64,000 bases of DNA from DTU015 sp964406505. GTDB lineage: Bacteria > Bacillota > Sulfobacillia > Fermentithermobacillales > Fermentithermobacillaceae. The notes under the pieces are model-generated. The model was not told the DNA's origin. It searched no databases and saw only the letters and a list, made by a program, of their open reading frames with translations. The position numbers and the translations under genes were made by a program. Position 1 is the first letter of the stretch. Each line of letters starts with the position of its first letter. Shown piece after piece: positions 25,866 through 34,941 of the stretch. The DNA lies in contig CAYORX010000003.1 of NCBI GenBank assembly GCA_964406505.1, positions 62,001 to 126,000 of the forward strand. Reading direction: 5' to 3'.

Positions 25866-27551
25866 ATGACCCGCTACCTGATAACTAGCGCATTGCCATA
25901 CATAAACGGTATAAAACATTTAGGGAATCTCGTAGGCTCAATGTTACCTGCCGATGTGTATTCAAGGTTTCTTCGACTAGAGGGCGAAGATGTTCTATTC
26001 ATTTGTGCTACCGATGAACACGGCACTCCGGCCGAAATTGCCGCGATGGAAGCGGGCCTTGATGTAAAATCCTATTGTGATATACAGTATCACAGACAAA
26101 AAGAGATCTACAGGCGCTTTGGTTTATCCTTTGATCATTTTGGCCGTAGCTCCTCTTCTCAAAATCATGAGCTTACCCAACATTTTTATCGTATGCTTGA
26201 TGAAAATGGTTACATAGAAGAGCGAGGTATCCAACAGATATATTCTTTGGAGGACAAACGATATCTTCCGGACAGATATGTTATAGGAACATGCCCGAAG
26301 TGCGGTTATACCCGAGCACGAGGCGATCAATGTGAGAGTTGTGCTACTTTGCTTAATCCGTCTGAACTGCTGGATCCTCGCTCAGCTATATCAGGTAGCA
26401 AAGAGTTAGAATTACGTATTTCCAAACACTTATTTTTAAAGCTAGATCTATTAAGCCCGGAAATTGAAAAATGGGTAGAATCACATGATAATTGGCCAAA
26501 ACTTACTTCGTCTATCGCAAAAAAATGGTTAAAAGAAGGATTACAACCGCGATGTATCACGAGAGATCTTTCTTGGGGAGTACCTGTACCTCGCGAAGGA
26601 TATGAAAACAAAGTTTTTTACGTTTGGTTTGACGCACCAATCGGATATGTAGGTGCTACCAAAGAATGGGCAGATCTTGCTCCCACAACTCGCGACTGGA
26701 AATCCTGGTGGTTCGACGCCCAAGATGTTTATTATGCACAATTTATGGCTAAAGACAACCTCCCCTTTCATACTATAATTTGGCCTGCCACAATTATTGG
26801 GACTAAGGAACCGTGGACGTTAGCAAAATTTATTAAAGGATTTAATTGGCTTACCTACGTTGGCGGGAAGTTTTCTACCAGCCAACAACGGGGCGTGTTT
26901 ATGGATGATGCTTTAGAAATTCTTCCTCCGGACTATTGGAGATATTTTTTGATTTCAATTGCTCCTGAGTCTGATGATTCCGATTTCAGTTGGGATTTGT
27001 TTGCTGCCGTGGTAAATAAAGATTTGGCTGGTACGCTGGGTAATTTTGTAAATCGTACGCTTAAACTTGCATCAGCCAAGTTCGGTAATGTAATTCCTGA
27101 TGGTGGCCACTTAGGTCCACACGAAAATCGATTGCAAGCGGATTGTCACGATACTTTAAAAGAATATCGACAATATTTGAGAAAATTCGAATTTAGAAAA
27201 GCTAGTCAATCTTTAAGAAAGCTATGGACCCACGGAAATGTGTATATCGACAGTAAGGCTCCTTGGAATTTGCTTAAAACTGATCCAGAAGAGGCAGCTT
27301 TAGTTCTTCGCACTTGCATTAACCTAATCAGAACTTTTGCTATAGCATCATCTCCAATTATTCCATTCACTTCCGATGTTTTATACGATGTTTTAAACAT
27401 GAGTCAAAAAGAGCGTGAAACGAATCTCGATAAAGCATTAAACTTATCAGCCTTGCAAGGTGGTAGACCTTATCGAGTTCCACCTATTTTGTTTGAAAGA
27501 CTAGATTCAAAGCGGGTAGCGAAGCTAAAGGCCAAATTTTCGGGCATATAA
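25866..27551 (+). CDS. metG: Methionyl-tRNA synthetase, short KHLGN/KFSTS type
   Basis: A 561-residue class I synthetase. The HIGH-equivalent is YINGIKHLGNL (about 15-25) and the KMSKS-equivalent is KFSTSQQRGVF (about 335). A single zinc knuckle CPKCGYTRARGDQCESC is present in the connective peptide. There is no C-terminal tRNA-binding EMAP-like domain, unlike the about 650-residue MetRS of most Bacillota. The sequence type is the one I associate with alphaproteobacteria and some other phyla, so horizontal acquisition is possible. ATG 25866 has AGAGGTG 6 nt upstream; a GTG at 25857 lies inside that site. No second metG is in the window. Confidence 0.95.
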   Translation: MTRYLITSALPYINGIKHLGNLVGSMLPADVYSRFLRLEGEDVLFICATDEHGTPAEIAAMEAGLDVKSYCDIQYHRQKEIYRRFGLSFDHFGRSSSSQNHELTQHFYRMLDENGYIEERGIQQIYSLEDKRYLPDRYVIGTCPKCGYTRARGDQCESCATLLNPSELLDPRSAISGSKELELRISKHLFLKLDLLSPEIEKWVESHDNWPKLTSSIAKKWLKEGLQPRCITRDLSWGVPVPREGYENKVFYVWFDAPIGYVGATKEWADLAPTTRDWKSWWFDAQDVYYAQFMAKDNLPFHTIIWPATIIGTKEPWTLAKFIKGFNWLTYVGGKFSTSQQRGVFMDDALEILPPDYWRYFLISIAPESDDSDFSWDLFAAVVNKDLAGTLGNFVNRTLKLASAKFGNVIPDGGHLGPHENRLQADCHDTLKEYRQYLRKFEFRKASQSLRKLWTHGNVYIDSKAPWNLLKTDPEEAALVLRTCINLIRTFAIASSPIIPFTSDVLYDVLNMSQKERETNLDKALNLSALQGGRPYRVPPILFERLDSKRVAKLKAKFSGI

Positions 27552-27594
27552 TTTATAAACTAGATATGTAAAACGGCCGGTGATAAGTATTAAA

Positions 27595-28332
27595 ATGAAA
27601 GTCATAGTATGTCAAAGTTACGACGAAATGAGTGAGGTGGCGGCAGGAATAGTCGCCCAATCTGTTAAAAATCGTCCCAAAATTGTCCTAGGATTGCCCA
27701 CCGGAAGCACACCGATCGGGATGTATAGATATTTAATCAAAATGTATCAAAAGCAAAAATTGTCGTTTAAAAATGTTGTTACTTTTAATTTAGATGAATA
27801 CGTAGGCCTCGAAGAATCTCATGTAAACAGTTACCGTTATTTTATGAATCAAAACTTTTTCGATCATATCGACATTAAACAGAATAATATAAACATTCCA
27901 GATGGTAATTCTGAAGATGTTCAACGTGAATGTGATAAATACGAGTCTAAAATCATTAACAGTGGTGGGATCGATCTCATGATATTGGGATTGGGCGTTA
28001 ATGGACATATAGGTTTTAATGAGCCATCTTCTCATTTCCCCGTTCGTACTCATGTGGCAAAATTAGATCGTAGCACTATAAAAGCTAATTCAAGGTTCTT
28101 TAAGTGTATTGCGGAAGTACCTCGATTTTCCATTACTATGGGTATTGGTACCATTTTGAAAAGCACCCGGGTGCTTTTACTAGCTAACGGACTGGTAAAA
28201 GCGCCTGCTGTAAAAAATGTAATAGAGGGACCCGTTACCCCCGCTCATCCAGGTTCCATATTGCAGTTTCATACAAATGTCACTGTAGTGTTGGATCTTC
28301 AAGCGGCATCACAATTAACTTTTCCCTGCTAA
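27595..28332 (+). CDS. nagB: Glucosamine-6-phosphate deaminase
   Basis: A 245-residue isomerase/deaminase converting glucosamine-6-phosphate to fructose-6-phosphate and ammonia. Seen: GLPTGSTPIGMYRYL (phosphate loop), FNLDEYVGL with the catalytic Asp, and GLGVNGHIGFNEP with the catalytic His. The ATG at 27595 gives the conserved MKVIVC start; the in-frame GTG at 27580 has no binding site. nagA is elsewhere in the window (54578-55771), so the pathway is split over two loci. Confidence 0.95.
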   Translation: MKVIVCQSYDEMSEVAAGIVAQSVKNRPKIVLGLPTGSTPIGMYRYLIKMYQKQKLSFKNVVTFNLDEYVGLEESHVNSYRYFMNQNFFDHIDIKQNNINIPDGNSEDVQRECDKYESKIINSGGIDLMILGLGVNGHIGFNEPSSHFPVRTHVAKLDRSTIKANSRFFKCIAEVPRFSITMGIGTILKSTRVLLLANGLVKAPAVKNVIEGPVTPAHPGSILQFHTNVTVVLDLQAASQLTFPC

Positions 28333-28497
28333 ACGATTATTCGTAGGGCTTTTTGCTTAAAGTTTGGAAATAATTGGGTAGGGCAGGAATAATGAACCGT
28401 CAATTAGAATTAATGATTCGGTAAAAATATTATGTTTTGGCATATGATTTAGGTTGCAGTAACCTTTAGGCCAAACTTACTGATGGGGGTACATTTT

Positions 28498-29067
28498 ATG
28501 AAGATCCTTGCTGTTAACAGCAGTCCACGGCCAAATAAAAATACGGCTTCACTTATGCGAATGATCGTAGAGTCAGCTAAAAAAGAGGGTTCTTCCGTAA
28601 ACGCAATGTGGTGTAACCTCAACGACATGGCCTATAGTGGGTGTCAATCTTGCCTCGCCTGTAAACAACCGGAGGTTAAAAGCTGTGTACGGAAGGATTC
28701 GCTTGCGTTTGTTTTAGATGTAATGCTGGCAAGCCAATCGTGGGTAATCGGAACTCCTGTGTATATGGGTCAAGCAAGCGGTCAGCTTAAGCTCGTTCTC
28801 GATAGAATGTACGGATTCATAGGTCCAAACGGCGAAAATCGGATTCCGCCAGGTAAAAAAGTTGTAATTGTAATAACCCAAAAACATGGAAAGGAACATC
28901 ATAAAGATTTTGAAATGCAGCTCAAAGAGTTTCTAAGTAACCGGGGAGTTGAAACCAAAGTGATCCGCGCCTGCGACATGCCCGTTAAAGCTTCAACACC
29001 TGAATTTTGCGAGGAAATCAAAAAGAAAGCTGCTTCCCTAGGTAGATGGTTGGTAACGTCTACATAG
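28498..29067 (+). CDS. NADPH-dependent FMN reductase / iron-sulfur flavoprotein
   Basis: A 189-residue flavodoxin-fold protein. MKILAVNSSPRPNKNTASL is the FMN phosphate loop. A Cys cluster GCQSCLACKQPEVKSC (about 46-61) is like the cluster-binding loop of archaeal and clostridial iron-sulfur flavoproteins. SWVIGTPVYMGQASGQLK is the second FMN-binding segment. ATG 28498 has GGGGG 8 nt upstream; an earlier in-frame ATG at 28483 overlaps that site. The electron partner is unknown. It lies just upstream of the molybdenum cofactor genes. Confidence 0.9.
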   Translation: MKILAVNSSPRPNKNTASLMRMIVESAKKEGSSVNAMWCNLNDMAYSGCQSCLACKQPEVKSCVRKDSLAFVLDVMLASQSWVIGTPVYMGQASGQLKLVLDRMYGFIGPNGENRIPPGKKVVIVITQKHGKEHHKDFEMQLKEFLSNRGVETKVIRACDMPVKASTPEFCEEIKKKAASLGRWLVTST

Positions 29068-29141
29068 CATGTAATTCATCTCTTATAGGTAATTGAAATG
29101 ATAATAGACGAAATGGCGACGGACGTTCGGGAGGCGATAAG

Positions 29142-30404
29142 GTGAATCCGTTTTTCGAAGTGAAAACTACTTCTGAAGCAAAATCGGTGTTGGTTGAAGC
29201 ATGGAATATAAAGTCTTTGGAGTATGAGATTATACCTATAACTCAGGCATTGGGCCGCATATTGGCAAATCATGTTGTTTCGGGTGAAGACATCCCTCCG
29301 TTTCAGCGTTCTACAGTGGATGGATATGCTGTTAAAGCGTCAGATACTTTTGGCGCATCAGAGATGCTCCCTGCTATACTTGAGATTACAGAAAAAATCG
29401 AGATGGGTAGGTTTCCTGAAAAACCAATTTCAGAAGGCCAATCAGCACAAATATCAACTGGTGGCATCCTCCCCAAAGGTTCTGATGCATGTGTAATGGT
29501 TGAGTACACACATTTAGCTGATACCTATACATTACTCGTTGAAAAACCTGTATCCTTAGGTGAAAATGTGGTCCAAAAAGGCGAAGATATTTGTGAGGGT
29601 GAGGTACTTCTATCGGCCGGCCAAGTTCTAAGACCATCAGATATAGGCGCGATGGCTGCAGTAGGACAAACTGCCGCTAAAGTTATAAAACAACCAAAAA
29701 TCGCTATAATATCTACAGGTGATGAAATAATACAGCCACATAAAACCCCTAACTCTGGACAAATACGAGATATAAACACATATTCACTATCATCATTAGC
29801 GCACAGCGTTAATTCTTTTCCGCTAAACTTAGGTATCGCTAAGGATTCATACGATGATATTAAAAATAAAGTAGAGCGCGGACTTACAAGTGCTGATATC
29901 GTGGTGATTTCGGGCGGAACTTCAATCAGTGCCAGAGATATGGTAGCTGAAGTGTTACAGGAATTCGGACCTCCGGGGGTGCTAGTTCACGGAGTATCTA
30001 TGAAACCTGGGAAGCCTGTGATCATTGCAATTTGCCAAGACAAACCGGTTTTTGGTTTGCCGGGCCATCCAGTGTCTGCTCTCACTACATTTCATGTTTT
30101 TGTAGACTATGCAGTCAAACACCTTTACAAATGTTCACTTCCCGAACCCAACAACTATATTTCGAGTATTCCGCCCATCAAAACAATCCAAGCTTATCTT
30201 AGCAAAAACATTTCATCTGTCCCGGGACGGGAAGATTATGTACGCGTTAGGCTTCGTAAATTACCTAATAGATGGATTGCAGATCCAGTACTTGGTAAAT
30301 CCGGTCTTATATCGACCATGGTGGCCTCCGATGGCGAAATTATCGTTCCAATGAATTTAGAGGGACTGAAGGCAGGCACGATTGTGCAGGTAAGAATATT
30401 TTAG
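29142..30404 (+). CDS. moeA: Molybdopterin molybdenumtransferase MoeA
   Basis: A 420-residue enzyme that inserts molybdate or tungstate into adenylylated molybdopterin. Seen: PPFQRSTVDGYAVKASD, STGGILPKGSDACVMVEYT, IISTGDEIIQP, VVISGGTSISARDMV, KPGKPVIIAI and FGLPGHPVSALTTF, covering domains I-IV. GTG 29142 follows GGGAGG with about 7 nt spacing. It is the first gene of a five-gene cluster moeA / moeA-PBP / moaA / moaC / moaB. A second, fused MoeA lies 7 nt downstream; in anaerobes paired MoeA proteins can separate Mo and W insertion, an inference here. Confidence 0.95.
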   Translation: MNPFFEVKTTSEAKSVLVEAWNIKSLEYEIIPITQALGRILANHVVSGEDIPPFQRSTVDGYAVKASDTFGASEMLPAILEITEKIEMGRFPEKPISEGQSAQISTGGILPKGSDACVMVEYTHLADTYTLLVEKPVSLGENVVQKGEDICEGEVLLSAGQVLRPSDIGAMAAVGQTAAKVIKQPKIAIISTGDEIIQPHKTPNSGQIRDINTYSLSSLAHSVNSFPLNLGIAKDSYDDIKNKVERGLTSADIVVISGGTSISARDMVAEVLQEFGPPGVLVHGVSMKPGKPVIIAICQDKPVFGLPGHPVSALTTFHVFVDYAVKHLYKCSLPEPNNYISSIPPIKTIQAYLSKNISSVPGREDYVRVRLRKLPNRWIADPVLGKSGLISTMVASDGEIIVPMNLEGLKAGTIVQVRIF

Positions 30405-30420
30405 GAGGTAATTGGCAGTC

Positions 30421-32358
30421 ATGACGCAAAAAACATCTGATCATGTGCACCAGAACCGAAAAGTATATTTAGCAGATACGCCATACGAAGAAGCTAAAGC
30501 TATCTTTCTTTCGCATTTTACCAATACCGTCGCCCCGGAGATGCTACCTGTAACCAGGTGTCTTGGAAGGGTGACCGCCGAAGCTATCTTCGCAAATCTT
30601 TCTTCACCTCACTATCATGCCGCAGCCATGGATGGTATAGCGGTTGATGCAGAAGCCACATTCGGCGCTCGAGAAACTGCCCCAAATACACTTACTATTA
30701 ATAAAAATGCTTTTTGGATCGACACTGGAGAACCACTTCCACCTAACACTAACTCGGTTATAAAAATTGAAGATATTAATCAAATTAGTCATGATACTTT
30801 AGAAATAATTCATCCAGTAGCACCGTGGCAGCATGTGCGCGTATACGGGGAAGATATGGTAGAAACTGAGCTTATACTGCCTCAAAACCACAAATTACGG
30901 CCAGTTGATCTAGGAGCAATTCTTGCAGGCGGTGTTACCGAAATATCAGTAAGAAAAAAACCAGTTATTACCATCATACCAACCGGTTCAGAATTGATTC
31001 CAGCCGGACAAAAACCAAAACCTGGTGAAGTTATTGAGTTCAATTCTACAATACTTTCAGGTCTAGTAACTTCTTGGGGCGGACACGTTGTGGTCCACCC
31101 TATCGTTCCAGACAAGATCGAGCAAATCAAAGAAGCAACAAAAAGTTCCATGCCCAAATCAGATATAGTTTTAATTTGTGCTGGTTCTTCGGCCGGTTCA
31201 GAGGACTATACAGCAGCAGTTATAGATAATTTGGGAGAAGTGCTTTTTCATGGGGTTGCCACTATGCCTGGGAAACCAGTAGTGCTTGGTAAAATTTGCG
31301 ACAAACCCGTTGTGGGAATACCAGGATACCCAGTATCTGCTGTGTTGGTAATGGAATTGTTTGTAAAACCGTTAATTTTAGGATTGCTTAGGTTACCTAT
31401 ACTTAAAGGCGAAACTGTTACTGCTAATCTATCAAGAAACCTAACTTCATCAATAGGAATAGACGAATTTTTACGGGTAAAACTTGGAAACGTAGATGAT
31501 AAATTAATTGCAACCCCCGTGGCAAGAGGCGCAGCCTTAACAACATCTTTAGTACGAGCAGACGGTATTGTAGTAGTCCCTCGCAACCAAGAAGGTGTTT
31601 TGGGCGGAACTAATATTGAAGTAAACCTTCTCCGTCCATTGGGAGAAATATTTGGTACCGTGGTAACTATAGGTAGCCATGATATAACCTTAGATATCAT
31701 CGCTAGCATGCTAAGAAAAGATCACCCGGAAATGACGCTATCTTCGGCAAATCAAGGTAGTTTAGGTGGTTTATTTGCACTCAAAAGACATGAAGCTCAT
31801 ATCGCGGGTACCCATTTGCTAGATGAAAAAACTGGTGAATACAATATATCTTACATTCAAAAATATGTAGGAGAAAGAGAAATTTGTTTAGTTACTCTCG
31901 TGTACAGGATGCAAGGGCTTATAGTCCAACAGGGCAATCCCAAAAATATTACGGGTTTAAAAGATCTTAGCCGGCCTAACGTTAGGTTTATAAATCGACA
32001 AAAAGGCGCAGGTACAAGAGTGTTGTTCGATTATCATTTAAAATTGGATAATATTGATCCCAACACAATAGATGGATACGATCGTGAGAGATACACCCAT
32101 ACTCAGGTGGCGGCAGAAATAAAAAGCGATGCTGCTGATGTTGGGCTCGGTGTATATTCGGCTGCCAATGCTCTTGGGCTAGATTTTATTCCTTGGCAAG
32201 AAGAACGTTATGATTTAGCTATACCTGTGGAATACATGGATCATCCGGGCGTAAAAGCCGTTTTACACCTCATAAAGCAAGATTCATTCAAGAAGAAAGT
32301 TGAAGCATTAGGTGGTTATGACACTCGTGATACCGGTATCGTCCAATGGCGCACGTAA
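30421..32358 (+). CDS. MoeA fused to a C-terminal periplasmic-binding-like domain
   Basis: About 645 residues. The N-terminal about 410 residues are a complete MoeA (AAAMDGIAVDAEATFGA, IPTGSELIPAG, PGKPVVLGKI, GIPGYPVSAVL). The C-terminal about 220 residues form a PBP-like/LysR substrate-binding-like domain: GSHDITLDIIASMLR, SANQGSLGGLFALKRHEAH, NRQKGAGTRVLFDYHL, and DVGLGVYSAANALGLDFIP. Similar fusions are known in archaea and clostridia; the domain is thought to bind molybdate, tungstate or a cofactor form. ATG 30421 is 12 nt from GGAGG and an in-frame TTG at 30412 only 3 nt, so the start is uncertain. Confidence 0.92.
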   Translation: MTQKTSDHVHQNRKVYLADTPYEEAKAIFLSHFTNTVAPEMLPVTRCLGRVTAEAIFANLSSPHYHAAAMDGIAVDAEATFGARETAPNTLTINKNAFWIDTGEPLPPNTNSVIKIEDINQISHDTLEIIHPVAPWQHVRVYGEDMVETELILPQNHKLRPVDLGAILAGGVTEISVRKKPVITIIPTGSELIPAGQKPKPGEVIEFNSTILSGLVTSWGGHVVVHPIVPDKIEQIKEATKSSMPKSDIVLICAGSSAGSEDYTAAVIDNLGEVLFHGVATMPGKPVVLGKICDKPVVGIPGYPVSAVLVMELFVKPLILGLLRLPILKGETVTANLSRNLTSSIGIDEFLRVKLGNVDDKLIATPVARGAALTTSLVRADGIVVVPRNQEGVLGGTNIEVNLLRPLGEIFGTVVTIGSHDITLDIIASMLRKDHPEMTLSSANQGSLGGLFALKRHEAHIAGTHLLDEKTGEYNISYIQKYVGEREICLVTLVYRMQGLIVQQGNPKNITGLKDLSRPNVRFINRQKGAGTRVLFDYHLKLDNIDPNTIDGYDRERYTHTQVAAEIKSDAADVGLGVYSAANALGLDFIPWQEERYDLAIPVEYMDHPGVKAVLHLIKQDSFKKKVEALGGYDTRDTGIVQWRT

Positions 32359-32395
32359 ACCAAAGTTTTGACTACTATAAAGTGGGGATTTAGCT

Positions 32396-33391
32396 GTGAA
32401 AGATCGTTACAACAGAACTATTGACTACTTGAGAATTTCGGTAACAGACAGATGTAACCTTCGATGTGTTTACTGTATGCCTGAAACCGGTGTACCCTCT
32501 ATGGATCATAATGATATTCTTACCTACGAAGAAATTATTCAAATCGCAGCTGTTGCCAAACGGTTAGGAGTTAATCATGTAAGAATTACAGGAGGCGAGC
32601 CGCTTGTACGCAAAGATATTACACATTTGATCCAACGGCTTAGCCAACTTAAGTACCTGGATATTTCTATGACTACTAACGGCGTATTATTGGGATCTAT
32701 GGCCAAAGCACTGAAGCAAGCAGGACTTGATAGGGTAAATATCAGCCTTGATACCCTTTCAGCGAATAAATTTGCTCAAATAACCAGACGAGACAAACTA
32801 CAAGAAGTAATCTCGGGCATCGATTCTGCGCTAAGCGCAGGCCTGGAACCTGTCAAGATCAACACAGTGGTTACTGATTTTAACTTTGGTGAAATTAAGG
32901 ATATAGCTTCCTTGGTGCACAAACGCCCGCTTCATGTGCGTTTTATCGAAGTAATGCCTATAGGTCCAGATGATACTCAAAAAGATATGTATATATCCGT
33001 TGATCAAATCAAAACTGAAGTATCTAAGCTTGGTTGTCTAAGGCCGCTACCCCGAAAGCGATCACAACATGGCTTAAGGGGTGCCGGACCTGCCCAAACG
33101 TTTGAATTAGCAGGAGCGCAAGGTACAATAGGTTTCATAAGTGCCATGTCCGATCCTTTTTGTGATCATTGCAATAGACTGCGGCTTACCGCTGATGGTA
33201 AAATTCTTCCATGTTTAGCGCACGATCTATCTGTGGATTTAATTCCGATATTAAGAAACACACATTCCGAAAACAATACGGAAAAATTACTTGAGTATGC
33301 ATTTAACTTAGCGACGAGACTTAAACCGAAAGCACATCAATTAGACAAATGCCATCCCAACAAAAAGAGAATGTGTCAAATTGGAGGATAA
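32396..33391 (+). CDS. moaA: GTP 3',8-cyclase MoaA
   Basis: A 331-residue radical SAM enzyme starting molybdopterin synthesis from GTP. The N-terminal cluster motif CNLRCVYC is at about residues 20-27, with RITGGEPLVRKD after it. The C-terminal second cluster is CDHCNRLRLTADGKILPCL (about 255-273). The chain ends in the conserved GG pair (QIGG), which projects into the active site. GTG 32396 follows GGGGA with 7 nt spacing. It lies between the moeA fusion and moaC. Confidence 0.97.
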   Translation: MKDRYNRTIDYLRISVTDRCNLRCVYCMPETGVPSMDHNDILTYEEIIQIAAVAKRLGVNHVRITGGEPLVRKDITHLIQRLSQLKYLDISMTTNGVLLGSMAKALKQAGLDRVNISLDTLSANKFAQITRRDKLQEVISGIDSALSAGLEPVKINTVVTDFNFGEIKDIASLVHKRPLHVRFIEVMPIGPDDTQKDMYISVDQIKTEVSKLGCLRPLPRKRSQHGLRGAGPAQTFELAGAQGTIGFISAMSDPFCDHCNRLRLTADGKILPCLAHDLSVDLIPILRNTHSENNTEKLLEYAFNLATRLKPKAHQLDKCHPNKKRMCQIGG

Positions 33392-33397
33392 CCAAAT

Positions 33398-33904
33398 ATG
33401 ACGTACACTTCTGATGATTCTTCCCACGTCCTTACCCACCTTAAATCCAACGGCGGTGTCTTGATGGTAAATGTGGGCGAAAAGCAAACTACTGCGAGAC
33501 GAGCTGTAGCTGAAGGTCGGATAAAAATGCAGCCCGAAACGTTAAAACTGATTACTTCAGGGAAAATGCCTAAAGGTGACGTAGTGGCAGCTGCCCAAAT
33601 CGCAGGAATTATGGCTGCTAAAAACACATGGCAGTTGATCCCCTTGTGTCACATCTTAGAACTAACAGGTGTAGAACTCGATGTTGTGCCGAATTTTGAG
33701 CGCTCATGCATCGATCTCCAGGCTATCGTGAACGTAAAAGGGAAAACAGGTGTTGAAATGGAAGCACTTACCGCAGTTTCTGTTGCCGCATTAGCTATCT
33801 ATGATATGTGCAAAGCTGTAGATAAATCCATGGAGATATCTCGTATTAAGTTGGTTTCTAAAACCGGAGGCAAATCCAATATGTTTAATAAAGAAGGTGA
33901 ATAA
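33398..33904 (+). CDS. moaC: Cyclic pyranopterin monophosphate synthase MoaC
   Basis: A 168-residue enzyme converting the MoaA product to cyclic pyranopterin monophosphate. Seen: VNVGEKQTTARRAVAEG, KNTWQLIPLCHILELTG with the catalytic His, GVEMEALTAVSVAALAIYDMCK and the terminal KTGGKS. The length is normal. It starts 6 nt after moaA with GGAGG at the moaA end. Confidence 0.97.
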   Translation: MTYTSDDSSHVLTHLKSNGGVLMVNVGEKQTTARRAVAEGRIKMQPETLKLITSGKMPKGDVVAAAQIAGIMAAKNTWQLIPLCHILELTGVELDVVPNFERSCIDLQAIVNVKGKTGVEMEALTAVSVAALAIYDMCKAVDKSMEISRIKLVSKTGGKSNMFNKEGE

Positions 33905-33906
33905 TT

Positions 33907-34452
33907 ATGGATGATAATTCGTACAATTCCCCCCGCCATCGAATTGCGATCTTGACTATAAGCGATAAAGCGTTCAAAGGAGAACGCGAAGATCTAAGCG
34001 CTAAGGTAATTAAGGAACTTGTGGAAAATAGTGATCCCGTCGTTGGCGAAGTGGTTTTTTATACTGTGGTACCCGATGAAATGGAAGATATTTCGGCCGT
34101 ATTGATGAAACTTAGCGATGAAAACAAAATGGATTTAATCATCACTACCGGTGGTACAGGGTTTAGCCCAAGAGATGTTACTCCTGAAGCCACATTAAAT
34201 GTTATTGATCGTCAAGTACCTGGTTTAGTGGAAGCCATGCGAATTAAATCGCTAGATTATACACCTAATGCAATGTTGTCCCGGGCGGTATCCGGAATAA
34301 GAAATCGAACTCTGATTATCAATCTTCCTGGAAGTCCAAGAGGTGTGAGTGAAAATCTTCAAATAATTCTCCCTGCTCTACCCCACGGTCTTAATATCCT
34401 TCGCGGACTTGCGGCGGATTGTGCTAGTTTGGGTGAGTCGAAATTTTTATGA
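33907..34452 (+). CDS. Molybdopterin adenylyltransferase, MoaB/MogA family
   Basis: A 181-residue MoCF-domain protein that adenylylates molybdopterin before metal insertion. Seen: RIAILTISDKAFKGEREDLS, ITTGGTGFSPRDVTPEAT, and INLPGSPRGVSENLQ. It starts 2 nt after moaC, completing the cluster. moaD, moaE and moeB are not in the window, nor is any molybdate transporter. Confidence 0.95.
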   Translation: MDDNSYNSPRHRIAILTISDKAFKGEREDLSAKVIKELVENSDPVVGEVVFYTVVPDEMEDISAVLMKLSDENKMDLIITTGGTGFSPRDVTPEATLNVIDRQVPGLVEAMRIKSLDYTPNAMLSRAVSGIRNRTLIINLPGSPRGVSENLQIILPALPHGLNILRGLAADCASLGESKFL

Positions 34453-34941
34453 TGAGTTACGCAAAATTTGCAATGTAATACGTGTAAATAAATATCTGCA
34501 ATTGCGTTTAGCTTACTGCATCTTTTCTAGCATAATGTTCAAACAGCTACTTTATTTTGGTCATTTATATTAACGAAATGAATCGTGTTTGATGCAAAAC
34601 AATAAAAATTATTTTTTTATGACAAAAGAAGGGATTATTCACTAAAGAGAGAATATATAGACAACCAATTAAATTGGTGCTGAAACTATCATAACTAATT
34701 TATCCGTCATAAAGTTGGAGGTGATCAATGACTACCGCTCCCCATCTTTTGGTGTAAAGAATCCACTTTAGATTTCAACGCACTCCTAAATTTAACTAGT
34801 ATAGATTTCAACTTCTACCGTACTCGTATTCCAACGTAGCCTTTCATGCAATTTTTCGGTAAATATTTTACCCCGGTTTTCGGTTCGATTTTAGTATACC
34901 AAAAATTTACTTTTCTAGATACACCTAGGAGGTGACCTTAA
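34453..34941 (+). other. Long spacer before the membrane module
   Basis: A 489-bp AT-rich spacer. It contains a mini-ORF with a strong ribosome binding site (34728-34757), described separately. No recognised riboswitch, tRNA or T-box. No convincing -35/-10 pair was found, though TTTAGC and CATAAT near 34507 and 34531 are possible weak boxes. No clear terminator was seen after moaB. Confidence 0.5.
34728..34757 (+). CDS. Candidate nine-codon leader peptide
   Basis: ATG at 34728 encodes MTTAPHLLV and then stops. It is preceded by TTGGAGGTGATCA, one of the best Shine-Dalgarno matches in the window, about 5 nt before the ATG. It lies 185 nt before the membrane module, so it could be a leader peptide or a relic of a former gene start. 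No obvious attenuator hairpin follows it. Confidence 0.3.
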   Translation: MTTAPHLLV

